Shown in pieces: positions 14,850 to 23,824 of a stretch of 32,012 nucleotides of DNA (the stretch's first letter is position 1; every line of letters starts with the position of its first letter). The notes under the pieces are model-generated. The model searched no databases. It saw only the letters and a list, made by a program, of their open reading frames with translations, and was not told the DNA's origin. This DNA is from Proteobacteria bacterium HN_bin10. GTDB taxonomy: Bacteria > Pseudomonadota > Alphaproteobacteria > Caulobacterales > Aquidulcibacteraceae. The DNA is taken from positions 1-32,012 of the forward strand of contig LWDN01000050.1 of the NCBI GenBank assembly GCA_002083515.1, read 5' to 3'. The translations under genes were made by a program, and so were the position numbers.

Positions 14850-15758
14850 ATGAACCACCTGAAGACTTACATTCTGCTCGCCGCCATGACCGCGTTGTTC
14901 GGCGCGGTCGGCTACCTCGTAGGCGGCACGACCGGCATGATGTTGGCGCTCGGCGCCGCGGGGGTGATGAACCTCCTCGCCTATTGGAACGCCGACAAAA
15001 TGGTGCTGAGCCACTTCCGGGCGCAGGAAGTTCAGCCCGGCCATCCTGACGCGCGCGTGCGCGCCTATGTCGAGGACACCTTGGCGCTGGCGCAGCGCGC
15101 CGGCCTTCCCGCGCCGAAAATCTACCTGATCGACAACGCCCAGCCGAACGCCTTCGCGACCGGCCGCAATCCCGAAAACGCCGCCGTGGCGGCGACAACC
15201 GGGCTGTTGGGCCTGCTGACGCGCGCGGAAATTCGCGGCGTCATGGCGCATGAACTCGCACACGTGAAGAACCGCGACACGCTGACCATGACCGTGACCG
15301 CGACGGTTGCGGGCGCCATCGGCATGCTCGCTAACTTCGCCTTCTTCTTCGGCGGCAATCGCAATCCGGTCGCCGGCATCTTGATCATGATCCTGGCGCC
15401 GCTGGCCGCCTCTTTGGTGCAGATGGCCATCAGCCGGGCGCGCGAATATGAGGCGGACCGGATCGGCGCCGAAATTGGCGGCGAGCCCGAAGCGCTGGCG
15501 AGCGCGCTCCAGAAGATCGAAGCCTATGCGCGTCAGCGCGTGAATATGGACGCCGAGCGCAACCCTGCCATGGCGCACCTGTTCATCATCAACCCGCTGG
15601 CGGGCAAGGGCGCCGACAATCTGTTCTCAACCCACCCAAGCACGCGCAACCGCATCGATCAGCTGTTGGACATGGCGCATCGTTTCGGCCGCACAACACC
15701 GCGCGCCGCCGGCGGGCCGTGGGACGAAGCCTCCAGCCGCCGCGGGCCTTGGGGTTAA
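14850..15758 (+). CDS. htpX: membrane protease HtpX (M48)
   Basis: A zinc endopeptidase of the inner membrane that degrades misfolded membrane proteins. Two N-terminal hydrophobic helices (about 7-23 and 28-44), the zinc motif HELAH at 134-138, two further helices (about 148-168 and 176-194) and the third-ligand motif ExxxD at 199-203 appear in family order. At 302 aa it is of normal length, with a Gly/Arg-rich tail. The ATG has GAGGAGAAG immediately upstream. It is the first gene of a long plus-strand run; tamA follows after 81 nt. Confidence 0.96.
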   Translation: MNHLKTYILLAAMTALFGAVGYLVGGTTGMMLALGAAGVMNLLAYWNADKMVLSHFRAQEVQPGHPDARVRAYVEDTLALAQRAGLPAPKIYLIDNAQPNAFATGRNPENAAVAATTGLLGLLTRAEIRGVMAHELAHVKNRDTLTMTVTATVAGAIGMLANFAFFFGGNRNPVAGILIMILAPLAASLVQMAISRAREYEADRIGAEIGGEPEALASALQKIEAYARQRVNMDAERNPAMAHLFIINPLAGKGADNLFSTHPSTRNRIDQLLDMAHRFGRTTPRAAGGPWDEASSRRGPWG

Positions 15759-15798
15759 GCTTTGGCAAGGCTGTCATGGTTGATGAAGCCTTAACCGC

Positions 15799-15844
15799 CG
15801 CATTGCGAGCCTGGACACGAGACCGTCCAGCGACTCGCAATGCG
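15799..15844 (+). promoter_or_regulatory. stem-loop burying the tamA start codon
   Basis: Positions 15799-15809 pair perfectly with 15834-15844 (11 bp), and an inner stem 15811-15816 with 15825-15830 adds 6 bp around an 8-nt loop, with a 1-nt and a 3-nt bulge. The tamA ATG (15840-15842) lies inside the outer right arm, and no Shine-Dalgarno is visible before it. The structure is seen directly; a regulatory role is inferred and needs the transcript to begin upstream of 15799. Confidence 0.7.
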
Positions 15845-17597
15845 CACCCCCCTTCTTCCTGCCGCGCTTTGCGCGGCCTTGGGCCTGCCTGCGGCGGCGC
15901 CGGCTTGGGCTGAGTCGCCAGTCCGCATTGAAGGCGTCGACCGCGACACACGCACCGCCATTCTCGATCTGCTTCCCGATCGCGACGCGCCGGAAAGCTT
16001 GTTCGACGCCGAACGCATTGCCGAAGAAGCGGCGGCGCGCGCACTCGCTTGGCTGCGTTCCGAAGGCTATTACGCCGCCACGGTGACGCCACTGGCCAGC
16101 GAAACGCCGCCATCGGCTCAACTGGCGATCGCGCTTGGACCTCGCTTTACGTTTGCGGCGCCGCAGATCGAATGGCGCGGCGCGCCGCCAACTCAGGACG
16201 TTGCCCGCGATGTCGACACGGCGCTCGCGCCGATCGCTGCTGGCGGCCCGGCGCGCGCGGCGCTGGTTCTGCAGGCCGAAGGCGACGCGATCGCCGCGCT
16301 TCAGCACAGCGGCTACGCCGAGGCCGCCGCACAAGAGCGCCGCGTCGTCGTCGATCACGCCAGCGCCGAAGTCGCCGTCGAGTTTCGTCTCAGCGCCGGC
16401 GAGCGCGTGCGGCTCGGGCGGCTGCGCGCCGAGCCGAGCGACGTGTTGCGCCCCGGCTTCGTCGACGATCTGCAAAACTGGCAGACCGGCGATGTCTACT
16501 CGCCCGACGCTATGGCGCGCCTCCGCCGCGATCTGACCGCCACCGGCGCAATCTCGACCGTGTCCACCTCGCTCGCTGCGCCAAGCGAAGATGGCTCGCG
16601 TGATGTTGTCGCGGCCATAGAGCCGGCGCGGCGCAACGCCTACGAGCTTGGCGTCAGCTATTCCACAACCGAGGGCGCAGGCCTGCAGGCGGAGTGGACC
16701 CGCCGCAACCTCACCGGCCGCGCGGACTCGCTCACGTTGGCGGCGACGCTCGCGGAAATGCAGCAAGGCGTCAGCGTCGCGCTCACGCGGCCGCACGCGG
16801 CAGGGCTGGGACATGCCGCCACCTTCGGCGCTTCAGCGGATCGCGAGATGCTCGAAGCCTACACCCGCCAAGGGATAGCGCTCTTCGCGTCGGTCGATGC
16901 CTCGACCCGCCTGCGCACCGCGACCAGCTATGGCCTTAGACTTTCCGCCGACGAATACGACGATGTCAGCGGCGATATCACAGACGCTATCGTGCTCTCG
17001 GGCTTTGCCGACTGGCGCCACGACACGTCTGAGTTTTCGCTCGACCCGCGCGACGGCGCCATCACCGAATTCCGCATCGAGCCGTCGGTATCGACGGGCG
17101 ATGAGACGCTGGCCTTCGTGCGCGCGACTGCAGAAGCGCGCGCTTACGAGTCTTTCGGCGCCAACGACCGCCTGACGCTTGCAGCGCGCGCCCGCGCCGG
17201 CTGGCTTGAAGCGGTCAGCGGCAGCGCCGACGACGTCCCGCCAGACCGTCGTTTCTATGCCGGCGGCGGCGGCTCGGTGCGCGGCTACGAATACAATTCG
17301 ATCTATCCGGCCGAACGCGATCTTCTGGGCCTTTCACCGGGCGGACAGGGCGTCGTCGAAGGCTCGGTCGAGGCGCGCTGGCGCTTCGATGACCGTTGGG
17401 GCGCCGCCGCGTTTGTCGATGCCGGCACCGCCTTCGACGATTGGGGCGAAGCCTCCGACCTGAGTTGGGGCGCGGGCTTCGGTGCGCGCTACGATCTGGG
17501 CTTTGCGCCTTTGCGGATCGATGTCGCATTCCCGCTCGACGAGAACGAAAGCAGCGACGACTTCGCGCTCTATATCAGCCTTGGGCAAGCGTTTTGA
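15840..17597 (+). CDS. tamA: TamA, BamA/Omp85-family outer-membrane protein
   Basis: The outer-membrane half of the translocation and assembly module, working with TamB to insert certain outer-membrane proteins or move lipids. A signal peptide ends near AWAES (residue 24). POTRA-like domains fill about residues 26-250, for example EEAAARALAWLRSEGYYAATV. A 16-strand barrel follows, with the Omp85 lid-lock motif VRGY inside RFYAGGGGSVRGYEYNSIYP, and a terminal aromatic residue (GQAF). At 585 aa it is normal for the family. The signal peptide confirms the ATG at 15840. tamB overlaps its stop codon by four bases. Confidence 0.93.
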   Translation: MRTPLLPAALCAALGLPAAAPAWAESPVRIEGVDRDTRTAILDLLPDRDAPESLFDAERIAEEAAARALAWLRSEGYYAATVTPLASETPPSAQLAIALGPRFTFAAPQIEWRGAPPTQDVARDVDTALAPIAAGGPARAALVLQAEGDAIAALQHSGYAEAAAQERRVVVDHASAEVAVEFRLSAGERVRLGRLRAEPSDVLRPGFVDDLQNWQTGDVYSPDAMARLRRDLTATGAISTVSTSLAAPSEDGSRDVVAAIEPARRNAYELGVSYSTTEGAGLQAEWTRRNLTGRADSLTLAATLAEMQQGVSVALTRPHAAGLGHAATFGASADREMLEAYTRQGIALFASVDASTRLRTATSYGLRLSADEYDDVSGDITDAIVLSGFADWRHDTSEFSLDPRDGAITEFRIEPSVSTGDETLAFVRATAEARAYESFGANDRLTLAARARAGWLEAVSGSADDVPPDRRFYAGGGGSVRGYEYNSIYPAERDLLGLSPGGQGVVEGSVEARWRFDDRWGAAAFVDAGTAFDDWGEASDLSWGAGFGARYDLGFAPLRIDVAFPLDENESSDDFALYISLGQAF

Positions 17598-20500
17598 GCG
17601 ACGCGACTTCTCCGGCGCCGCGAAAAAGACGCTGGCGCCTGTTCGCGGCGGGCGGCGCGCTGGCTGGCGCCGGCGTGCTGGTTGCGCTCGGTCCCGGCGC
17701 GCCCGCTTTGGTCGACACTCTTGCCGACGGCGTCCGCGTCTGGCGATTGGGACATCTTCGGGTGGATGGCGTCAGCGGCGCTTGGATCGGCGATTTGCGT
17801 GCGGATCGCGTGACCATAGCCGATGGCGATGGCGTCTGGATCGAGGCGCGCGAGGTCGCGCTCGACTGGTCGCCGCAAGACTTGATCTTCGGACGCGTGC
17901 GCCTGCGCGCGGCGTGGGCGGACTCGGTCGCCGTTTCAAGGCGGCCCACCCTGCTCGATCGCCGCCCGCCGCGCGGCGAAGCGCCGGACGTGCGCATCGA
18001 TCAGTTGCGGGTGGAACGCCTGACGCTGGATGCGCCGGCAGTCGGCATCGCCGCAGAATTCACCGCCGAACTTGCGCTCGACTTGCGCGACGACGCTCTG
18101 AGGGCGATCGATCTTGATCTGCAACGCCTGGATTCGACGGATGACCGGCTGGTCGCGCGCTACAACAGCGAGGCCTACGCACTCTATGTCGATCTCGCGA
18201 GCGCGCCCGGCGGCGTCATCGCGCGCGCGCTTGGCGTGAGCGATAACGGCGTGCGGGCTAGCGCGACCGGCGAAGGCGACCTTGCCGCCGGCCGCTCCGC
18301 GTTCGAAGCGTTTGTCGGCGACCAGCCGCTTCTTGTCGGCCACACCGAATGGTCCGCTTCCGGCTGGTCGGGCGAAGGCCAAGCGCGCCTCGACATTCTG
18401 CCCGCGCTCGACACCCTTCAACGCCGCATCGGATCGAACGTTGCCTTCAACCTAGCCGGCGTAGCGCGGAATCGCACCTTCGCGCTCCATGCCGAGACGC
18501 CATTTCTGGCGCTCGATCTCGAAGGCGCGCTGGATGAGGACAATCGGATCGCAGGCGCCGCCAAATTTGTCGCCACGACGGAACGGCTCTCCGACATCGC
18601 GCGCGAGTCGCCGTTCGAACTCGGCGCCGCGCGCTTAGAGGGGGAATTGCGTCAGGCGCGGGAGGTAACCGCCATTCAGGCAACGCTCGACGCTCAAGAG
18701 ATCGACGCACTCGGCCGCCGCACCCGGCTCTCTGGCCCCATCGAAGCGGCGCTGACACGCGAGCTGTTCACGCTTGAGGGCGACGTGCGCACGCCGGCGG
18801 AAACGGCGGCGCTTTTCGCGAACGCGCGCCTGCATACGCAACTCGAATACGATCGCGAGCGGCAACGCTTCGCGCTCACGCGCGCGGAACTAACGGGCGA
18901 TGCCCTCGCCGCTGACGCCCAGGGTTGGTCAAACCGCGACGGCGGCGAGTTCGCCGGCGAATGGCGCGTACGCCAATTAGAGGCGTTTTACGGCGGGGTG
19001 ACGGGCGAAGCCGCGGGTCGGTGGCGTGCGCTTGGCGATCGCAACGAACAGAACGATCGCATCTGGACCATCGCCACGGACGGCGAAGGCAGCCGCATCG
19101 CCGGCGACTCCCCCATTCTTCCGCAATTGCTTGGGTCAACGCCGCGCCTTGACGCGCGCCTGCGTTACGAGAACGGCGGTCTGACCGTGTCGCACGCGCG
19201 TGTCGAGAGCGCTCAACTTCGCGCCGGCGCCACCGGGCGGATCGTTCGCGGCGAAGCCGACCTCGCACTTGAGGCCAGCGCGCGCGGTCCGCTTTCGTCG
19301 GGCGGGGCCGACATTTCTGGCGCCATTGACGCGACCGGACGGTTGACCGGCCCGCTGGCGCGGCCCTCTCTTTCTCTGCGCACGACGCTTTCGAGCTTTG
19401 CCGCCGGCGGCGTGATCGTCGAACACCCCGTCGTTGACTTCACGTTGGCGCCGCGCGGGGGCGTTTACGCCGGGCGCGCCTCACTCAATGGCTCGGCGCG
19501 CGGCCAGGATCTGAGCGGGGCTGCAGACCTTGCCGTCGATGCCGATGGATTCGCGCTTTCGAATCTCGATGCGCAATGGGGCGCGATGCAGGCGCAGGGC
19601 GCGGCGCGGTTTGCACGCGCTGGCGTCAGCGCCGAGCTCGATGTTAATGGCGCGATCGACGGCTTGGTTCCGGGCGTGACCGGACGGCTAGCGGGCGATG
19701 TCGCCATCGCGCCGCAATCCATCAACGTGGACGCCCGCATCGCAGGGGCGCGGGTCGGAGAGCTTCGCGTCAGTTCGGCGACGCTTCACGCCGAGGGACC
19801 GGCGGAGGCCATCGAGACGAGCTTCGAAATGCGCGGACGCTTGCGCGATGCGCCGCTCACCTTCGCTGGCACAGCCACCGTCAACGCAAAAGACGAAGCC
19901 GCGCGCATCGAAGGCCGCGGCGCTCTGGCCGACGCGCCGGTGTTCACACGCGCGCCGATCACAGCGAACTGGCGTGCGGGGCGCATCGACGCCGCACTGG
20001 ATGTGGCGCTTGGCGACGGCGTCGTGCGCGCCAATTGGCAGGAACGCGGGCGCTCCCTCTCCGGGGCCGCGCAGATCGACGATGCGCCGCTCGCGCCGTT
20101 GGCGGCGATCTGGGGCGAGCGCGCCAGCGGCCGAATTGACGGCACACTCGCGCTCTCCGGCAGTGGGCGCGGCTTGAGCGGCGAAGCGGATGTCACGCTG
20201 AGCGACGCCCGCGTCTCCGGCCGCCAGCGTCAGCCGCTCGATTTGCGGATCACAGGCGCACTCACGCCAACGCGACTCACGTCCACGATCGACGCCACAT
20301 CGGCGGACGGCCTCGTTGCCCGCTTCGAGGCCGACGCCCCGGTCATCACCAGCGTGGCGCCGATCCGCATTGCGCTGGCGCGCGAGCAGCGCGGGCGGGC
20401 TTCTTGGTCAGTCCGCGGACCCGCGGACGCGCTCTGGGCCGCCACCCGCCTGCCGGATCAGTCGCTGCAGGGCGCGCTCAACGGCGAAGGCACACTGAAT

Positions 20501-21661
20501 TTCGGGGCGGGCTATCTATCGGGCGACGGCCACATCGAGATCGTCGACGGCCGCTTCGAGGACAAGCTCACGGGCGTTCGGCTTTCGGACTTAGACGCGC
20601 GCTTGCGGCTCGATGAAAGCGGCGTGAGCATTGAGACCTTCACCGCAACAGGTCCGCGCGGAGGGCGGCTCAGCGCCTCCGGCGGCAGCATCAACGACCG
20701 GCAAGGCAGCATTACCGTCGATGTCGACGCCATGCGCGTCGCCGACCGCCCGGATGCGCGCGCGGTCGCGAGCGGACAGCTCACGTTGGCTTGGGAGGGT
20801 CTGCATTCGTCGCTGACCGGCGACCTCAGCATCGTCGAGGCGAACCTCGATGTCGGGTCGAATCCACAAGCCGGAATTCCCACCCTCGATGTCGTCGAAG
20901 TCAATCGCCCTGGCGCCGACGAAGAGCCGCTCGACGAGCCGCCGCCGCGCCGCAATGGCTCGACCACGCTCAACGTCAACATCACCGCGCCCGGCCGCGT
21001 GTTCACACGCGGGCGCGGCATCGACGCCGAATGGTCTCTCGACATGCGCTTGGGCGGTACGGCGCGACGCCCGCAAGTGTTCGGCACGGCGCGCGCCATC
21101 CGCGGCACGCTCGCCCTGTCCGGCCAACCGTTCGAGATCGAGGACGCGACGATCGAATTCCCCGGCGATCCGCTCGATGCGCGGATCGACCTCACCGCTG
21201 TCCGCGACACCGCCGATCTGAGCGCCCGCATTCGTCTGACCGGCACGGCGCGCGATCCGGAAGTCGCTTTCTCTTCCAACCCGCCGCTGCCGGAGGACGA
21301 AATCCTGCCGCAGATTCTATTCGGCCGTTCGGTGGAAGACTTGTCGGCGTTCGAGGCGGCGCAGCTGGCTGCGAGCTTGGCGGCTCTGTCGGGACGCGCC
21401 TCGCTGGATATCGTCGATGCGGCGCGCGCTGCGGCAGGCCTCGATCGCTTCAATGTGCGCCAGGACGAGGATGGCGGCTTCCTGGTTGCCGGCGGGGTCT
21501 ATCTGACGCGCGATGTCTATGTGGAAGTGGCGCGCACTGGGTTGGGGCAAGCGCAAACACGCGTTGAGTGGACCGTGCGCCCGCGCCTGGTTCTGGTCAC
21601 CAGTTTCCTGGGCAACGGCGACCAACGCGTATCGCTGCGTTGGCGGCGGGAAAGCGATTGA
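17594..21661 (+). CDS. tamB: TamB, translocation and assembly module inner-membrane component
   Basis: A 1355-aa AsmA/TamB-type protein with one N-terminal membrane anchor (LFAAGGALAGAGVLVALG, about residues 16-33) and a very long periplasmic beta-rich region of alternating short strands, expected to form a hydrophobic groove spanning the periplasm. The C-terminal TamB (DUF490) domain is recognisable in the segments around PGRVFTRGRGIDAEW, EFPGDPLDARIDLTA and LPEDEILPQILFGRSVEDLS. The start is TTG at 17594, overlapping the tamA TGA as TTGA, so translation is probably coupled. The open frame extends further upstream inside tamA, but that part is not TamB-like. Confidence 0.92.
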   Translation: MSDATSPAPRKRRWRLFAAGGALAGAGVLVALGPGAPALVDTLADGVRVWRLGHLRVDGVSGAWIGDLRADRVTIADGDGVWIEAREVALDWSPQDLIFGRVRLRAAWADSVAVSRRPTLLDRRPPRGEAPDVRIDQLRVERLTLDAPAVGIAAEFTAELALDLRDDALRAIDLDLQRLDSTDDRLVARYNSEAYALYVDLASAPGGVIARALGVSDNGVRASATGEGDLAAGRSAFEAFVGDQPLLVGHTEWSASGWSGEGQARLDILPALDTLQRRIGSNVAFNLAGVARNRTFALHAETPFLALDLEGALDEDNRIAGAAKFVATTERLSDIARESPFELGAARLEGELRQAREVTAIQATLDAQEIDALGRRTRLSGPIEAALTRELFTLEGDVRTPAETAALFANARLHTQLEYDRERQRFALTRAELTGDALAADAQGWSNRDGGEFAGEWRVRQLEAFYGGVTGEAAGRWRALGDRNEQNDRIWTIATDGEGSRIAGDSPILPQLLGSTPRLDARLRYENGGLTVSHARVESAQLRAGATGRIVRGEADLALEASARGPLSSGGADISGAIDATGRLTGPLARPSLSLRTTLSSFAAGGVIVEHPVVDFTLAPRGGVYAGRASLNGSARGQDLSGAADLAVDADGFALSNLDAQWGAMQAQGAARFARAGVSAELDVNGAIDGLVPGVTGRLAGDVAIAPQSINVDARIAGARVGELRVSSATLHAEGPAEAIETSFEMRGRLRDAPLTFAGTATVNAKDEAARIEGRGALADAPVFTRAPITANWRAGRIDAALDVALGDGVVRANWQERGRSLSGAAQIDDAPLAPLAAIWGERASGRIDGTLALSGSGRGLSGEADVTLSDARVSGRQRQPLDLRITGALTPTRLTSTIDATSADGLVARFEADAPVITSVAPIRIALAREQRGRASWSVRGPADALWAATRLPDQSLQGALNGEGTLNFGAGYLSGDGHIEIVDGRFEDKLTGVRLSDLDARLRLDESGVSIETFTATGPRGGRLSASGGSINDRQGSITVDVDAMRVADRPDARAVASGQLTLAWEGLHSSLTGDLSIVEANLDVGSNPQAGIPTLDVVEVNRPGADEEPLDEPPPRRNGSTTLNVNITAPGRVFTRGRGIDAEWSLDMRLGGTARRPQVFGTARAIRGTLALSGQPFEIEDATIEFPGDPLDARIDLTAVRDTADLSARIRLTGTARDPEVAFSSNPPLPEDEILPQILFGRSVEDLSAFEAAQLAASLAALSGRASLDIVDAARAAAGLDRFNVRQDEDGGFLVAGGVYLTRDVYVEVARTGLGQAQTRVEWTVRPRLVLVTSFLGNGDQRVSLRWRRESD

Positions 21662-21663
21662 GT

Positions 21664-21738
21664 CAGCAGGCAGCGGGCGGTAGGCAGTCGGCGTAGGCGC
21701 ACCATATTCACCAACTGCCCACTCCCAACTGCCTACTG
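21664..21738. repeat. imperfect inverted repeat filling the tamB-obgE spacer
   Basis: Positions 21664-21690 and 21712-21738 are inverted repeats matching at 20 of 27 positions, built from CTGCCTACT-like units. The element begins right after the tamB stop and ends seven bases before the obgE ATG, leaving no Shine-Dalgarno. Such CTGCC-type palindromes look like dispersed intergenic elements. I cannot test its copy number here. Confidence 0.65.
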
Positions 21739-21745
21739 CCGATTC

Positions 21746-22789
21746 ATGAAATTCCTCGATCAGACCAAGATCTATGTGCGCTCCGGCAATGGCGGCGCCG
21801 GCGCGGTCTCGTTCCGGCGCGAGAAGTTCATCCCGTTCGGCGGCCCGGACGGCGGCGACGGCGGCAAAGGCGGAGATGTCTGGATCGAGGCCGCCGACGG
21901 CCTCAACACGCTGATCGACTACCGCTTCCAGCAGCACTTCAAGGCGCAAACCGGCGGACACGGCATGGGCCAGAACCGCCACGGCGCCGACGGCGAGAGC
22001 CTCGTTCTGAAGGTGCCGACCGGCACGCAGGTGCTGGACGAGGACAAGGAAACCATCATCGCCGACCTCGACAAGGCCGGCATGCGCGTGCTGCTCGCGC
22101 GCGGCGGTAATGGCGGCTTCGGCAACGCCTATTTCAAGTCATCGGTGAACCAGGCGCCGCGCCATGCCAATCCGGGCCAGCAGGGCGAAGAGCGCACACT
22201 TTGGCTGCGGCTGAAGCTGATCGCCGATGCCGGCCTGGTCGGCTTGCCGAACGCGGGAAAGTCCACCTTTCTACGTGCGGTTTCGAGCGCGACGCCGAAA
22301 GTCGCCGACTATCCGTTCACGACGCTGCACCCGCACCTGGGCGTAGTGACCGTCGGCGACGGCGAGCGCTTCGTCATGGCGGATCTTCCCGGGTTGATTG
22401 AAGGCGCCGCCGAAGGCACGGGGCTGGGTACGCGCTTTCTCGGTCACGTCGAGCGATGTGTGGCTTTGGTGCATCTGATCGACGCGACCAACGAGAGCGC
22501 CACCGAAGCCTATCGCACCGTGCGCCATGAAATCGAAGCCTATGGCGCAGGCCTGGCGGAGAAACCGGAAATCGTCGCACTCAACAAGACCGACGCGATG
22601 ACGCCGGCTGAAGCGAACCGCAAACGCGCCGCACTCGCGCGCGCCATCGGCAAAGAGGTGCGGCTCGTCTCGGGCGTTTCCGGCGCCGGCGTACGCGAAT
22701 TGGTGAACGAGATCGCCGCCATGCTGCGCGAACGGCGTGGTGCAGAAGCTGCAAAGACCGCTCCGCCGGACGAACACTGGGCGCCCTAG
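21746..22789 (+). CDS. obgE: Obg-family GTPase ObgE/CgtA
   Basis: An essential GTPase acting late in 50S ribosomal subunit assembly and linked to cell-cycle control in alphaproteobacteria. The glycine-rich Obg fold occupies about residues 1-158, with runs such as GGPDGGDGGKGGDVWIEA. The G domain has G1 GLPNAGKST (166-174), G3 DLPG (213-216), G4 NKTD (280-283) and a G5-like VSGVSGAG. At 347 aa it has no C-terminal OCT domain, as is common in this class. The ATG lies immediately after an inverted repeat and lacks a visible ribosome site. Confidence 0.97.
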   Translation: MKFLDQTKIYVRSGNGGAGAVSFRREKFIPFGGPDGGDGGKGGDVWIEAADGLNTLIDYRFQQHFKAQTGGHGMGQNRHGADGESLVLKVPTGTQVLDEDKETIIADLDKAGMRVLLARGGNGGFGNAYFKSSVNQAPRHANPGQQGEERTLWLRLKLIADAGLVGLPNAGKSTFLRAVSSATPKVADYPFTTLHPHLGVVTVGDGERFVMADLPGLIEGAAEGTGLGTRFLGHVERCVALVHLIDATNESATEAYRTVRHEIEAYGAGLAEKPEIVALNKTDAMTPAEANRKRAALARAIGKEVRLVSGVSGAGVRELVNEIAAMLRERRGAEAAKTAPPDEHWAP

Positions 22790-22797
22790 AAAGCTGC

Positions 22798-23349
22798 ATG
22801 AAGCGCAACCTGCCCCTCGCCTATCCTGGCATGAAGATCGGCCTGTTCGGCGGCAGCTTCGATCCGGCGCATGCGGGCCACGTCCATGTCGCGGAAACGG
22901 CGCTGAAGCGCCTTGGCCTCGATCGCGTCTGGTGGCTGGTGTCGCCGCAAAATCCGCTCAAGCCAACGTCGAGTGCCTTCGACGCGCGCCTGCGATCGGC
23001 GCTGGCGCTGGCGCAAGGCGCCCGCATGGTCGTCACAGACCTTGAGCGGCAGCTGGGCTGCGCCTTTACCTATCAGACGCTCCGGGCGCTCAAGGCGCTC
23101 TATCCGGGCGTCTCGTTCGTGCTGATCATGGGGGCGGACAACCTCGCGCATTTCCGGAAGTGGCGGAATTGGCGGGAGGTGGCGGCGGCGGTTCCCGTGG
23201 CGGTCGTCGCCAGACCGGGCGCCAATGTGCGCAGCCGGCTGGGAGCGCCACGGCATTGGACCTACCTAAACGCCCGCCATTACAGGGAATCTTCCTCGGC
23301 GATCCGCGCCGCGAAGCGCCCGCCTGTGGCAAAGCGCAAGGGCAAGTGA
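22798..23349 (+). CDS. nadD: nicotinate-nucleotide adenylyltransferase
   Basis: Transfers AMP from ATP to nicotinate mononucleotide to form deamido-NAD in NAD biosynthesis. The nucleotidyltransferase motif GGSFDPAHAGH is at residues 18-28, and the second signature appears as SSSAIRA near residue 163. At 183 aa it is slightly short at the C-terminus. The ATG at 22798 has AGAAAG upstream; ATG 22831 (MKIGLFGG) is an equally family-like start. It lies 8 nt after obgE and is probably co-transcribed. Confidence 0.94.
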   Translation: MKRNLPLAYPGMKIGLFGGSFDPAHAGHVHVAETALKRLGLDRVWWLVSPQNPLKPTSSAFDARLRSALALAQGARMVVTDLERQLGCAFTYQTLRALKALYPGVSFVLIMGADNLAHFRKWRNWREVAAAVPVAVVARPGANVRSRLGAPRHWTYLNARHYRESSSAIRAAKRPPVAKRKGK

Positions 23350-23401
23350 TAGCCTCGGCGTTCCTGGGGTAGCAGAAGGACACACTCGCCTGTCGCCTGA
23401 A

Positions 23402-23818
23402 ATGAAACGCGCGCCGGCCGCAAAGACCGCCGGAGAAGCTTTGGGCGGCGCCGACCGGCCCGCCCGCGGCATCGATGTCGACGCCGCCACGCAAGTGGTT
23501 CTGACTTCGCTCGACGACGACAAGGCCGAGGACATCCTCGCCCTCGACATTCGCGGCAAGTCCTCTTTCGCTGACATGCTCATCGTCGCCTCCGGGCGAT
23601 CGGCGCGCCATGTGGGCGCGCTCGCGGACCATGTGATGCGCAAGCTTAAGGACGCCGGCGTCAAAGACGTGCGCGTCGAGGGCTTGCCGCAGGCCGATTG
23701 GGTGCTTGTCGACGCCGGCGATGTCGTCGTGCACCTCTTCCGTCCTGAGGTTCGCGCTTTCTACAACATCGAGAAAATCTGGTCCGGCGCCGCCACTCCC
23801 GACTCCCGTCAGAGCTGA
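23402..23818 (+). CDS. rsfS: ribosomal silencing factor RsfS
   Basis: A 138-aa protein that binds ribosomal protein uL14 and blocks subunit joining when nutrients are scarce. The core is typical: TSLDDDKAEDILALDIRGKS, then ADMLIVASGRSARHVGALADHV, then GLPQADWVLVDAGDVVVHLF and EVRAFYNIEKIW. The first 25 residues are a non-conserved Ala-rich extension, so translation could also begin slightly later. The nadD-rsfS-rlmH order is widely conserved. Confidence 0.95.
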   Translation: MKRAPAAKTAGEALGGADRPARGIDVDAATQVVLTSLDDDKAEDILALDIRGKSSFADMLIVASGRSARHVGALADHVMRKLKDAGVKDVRVEGLPQADWVLVDAGDVVVHLFRPEVRAFYNIEKIWSGAATPDSRQS

Positions 23819-23824
23819 TCCGCC

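Noticed and set aside
14799..15578. N-terminal extension of the DUF1674 frame across htpX antisense
   Set aside because: The conserved 61-aa unit starts at 14798 with its own ribosome site; the extension is htpX antisense.
15774..16814. 346-aa frame antisense to tamA
   Set aside because: The tamA reading has signal peptide, POTRA and barrel; the antisense has none and is Arg-rich.
17396..17593. Upstream part of the long tamB open frame
   Set aside because: Arg-rich and fully inside tamA in another frame; the TTG at 17594 immediately precedes the membrane anchor.
20512..21453. 313-aa frame antisense to tamB
   Set aside because: Low-complexity Ser/Arg/Pro shadow opposite the conserved TamB C-terminal domain.
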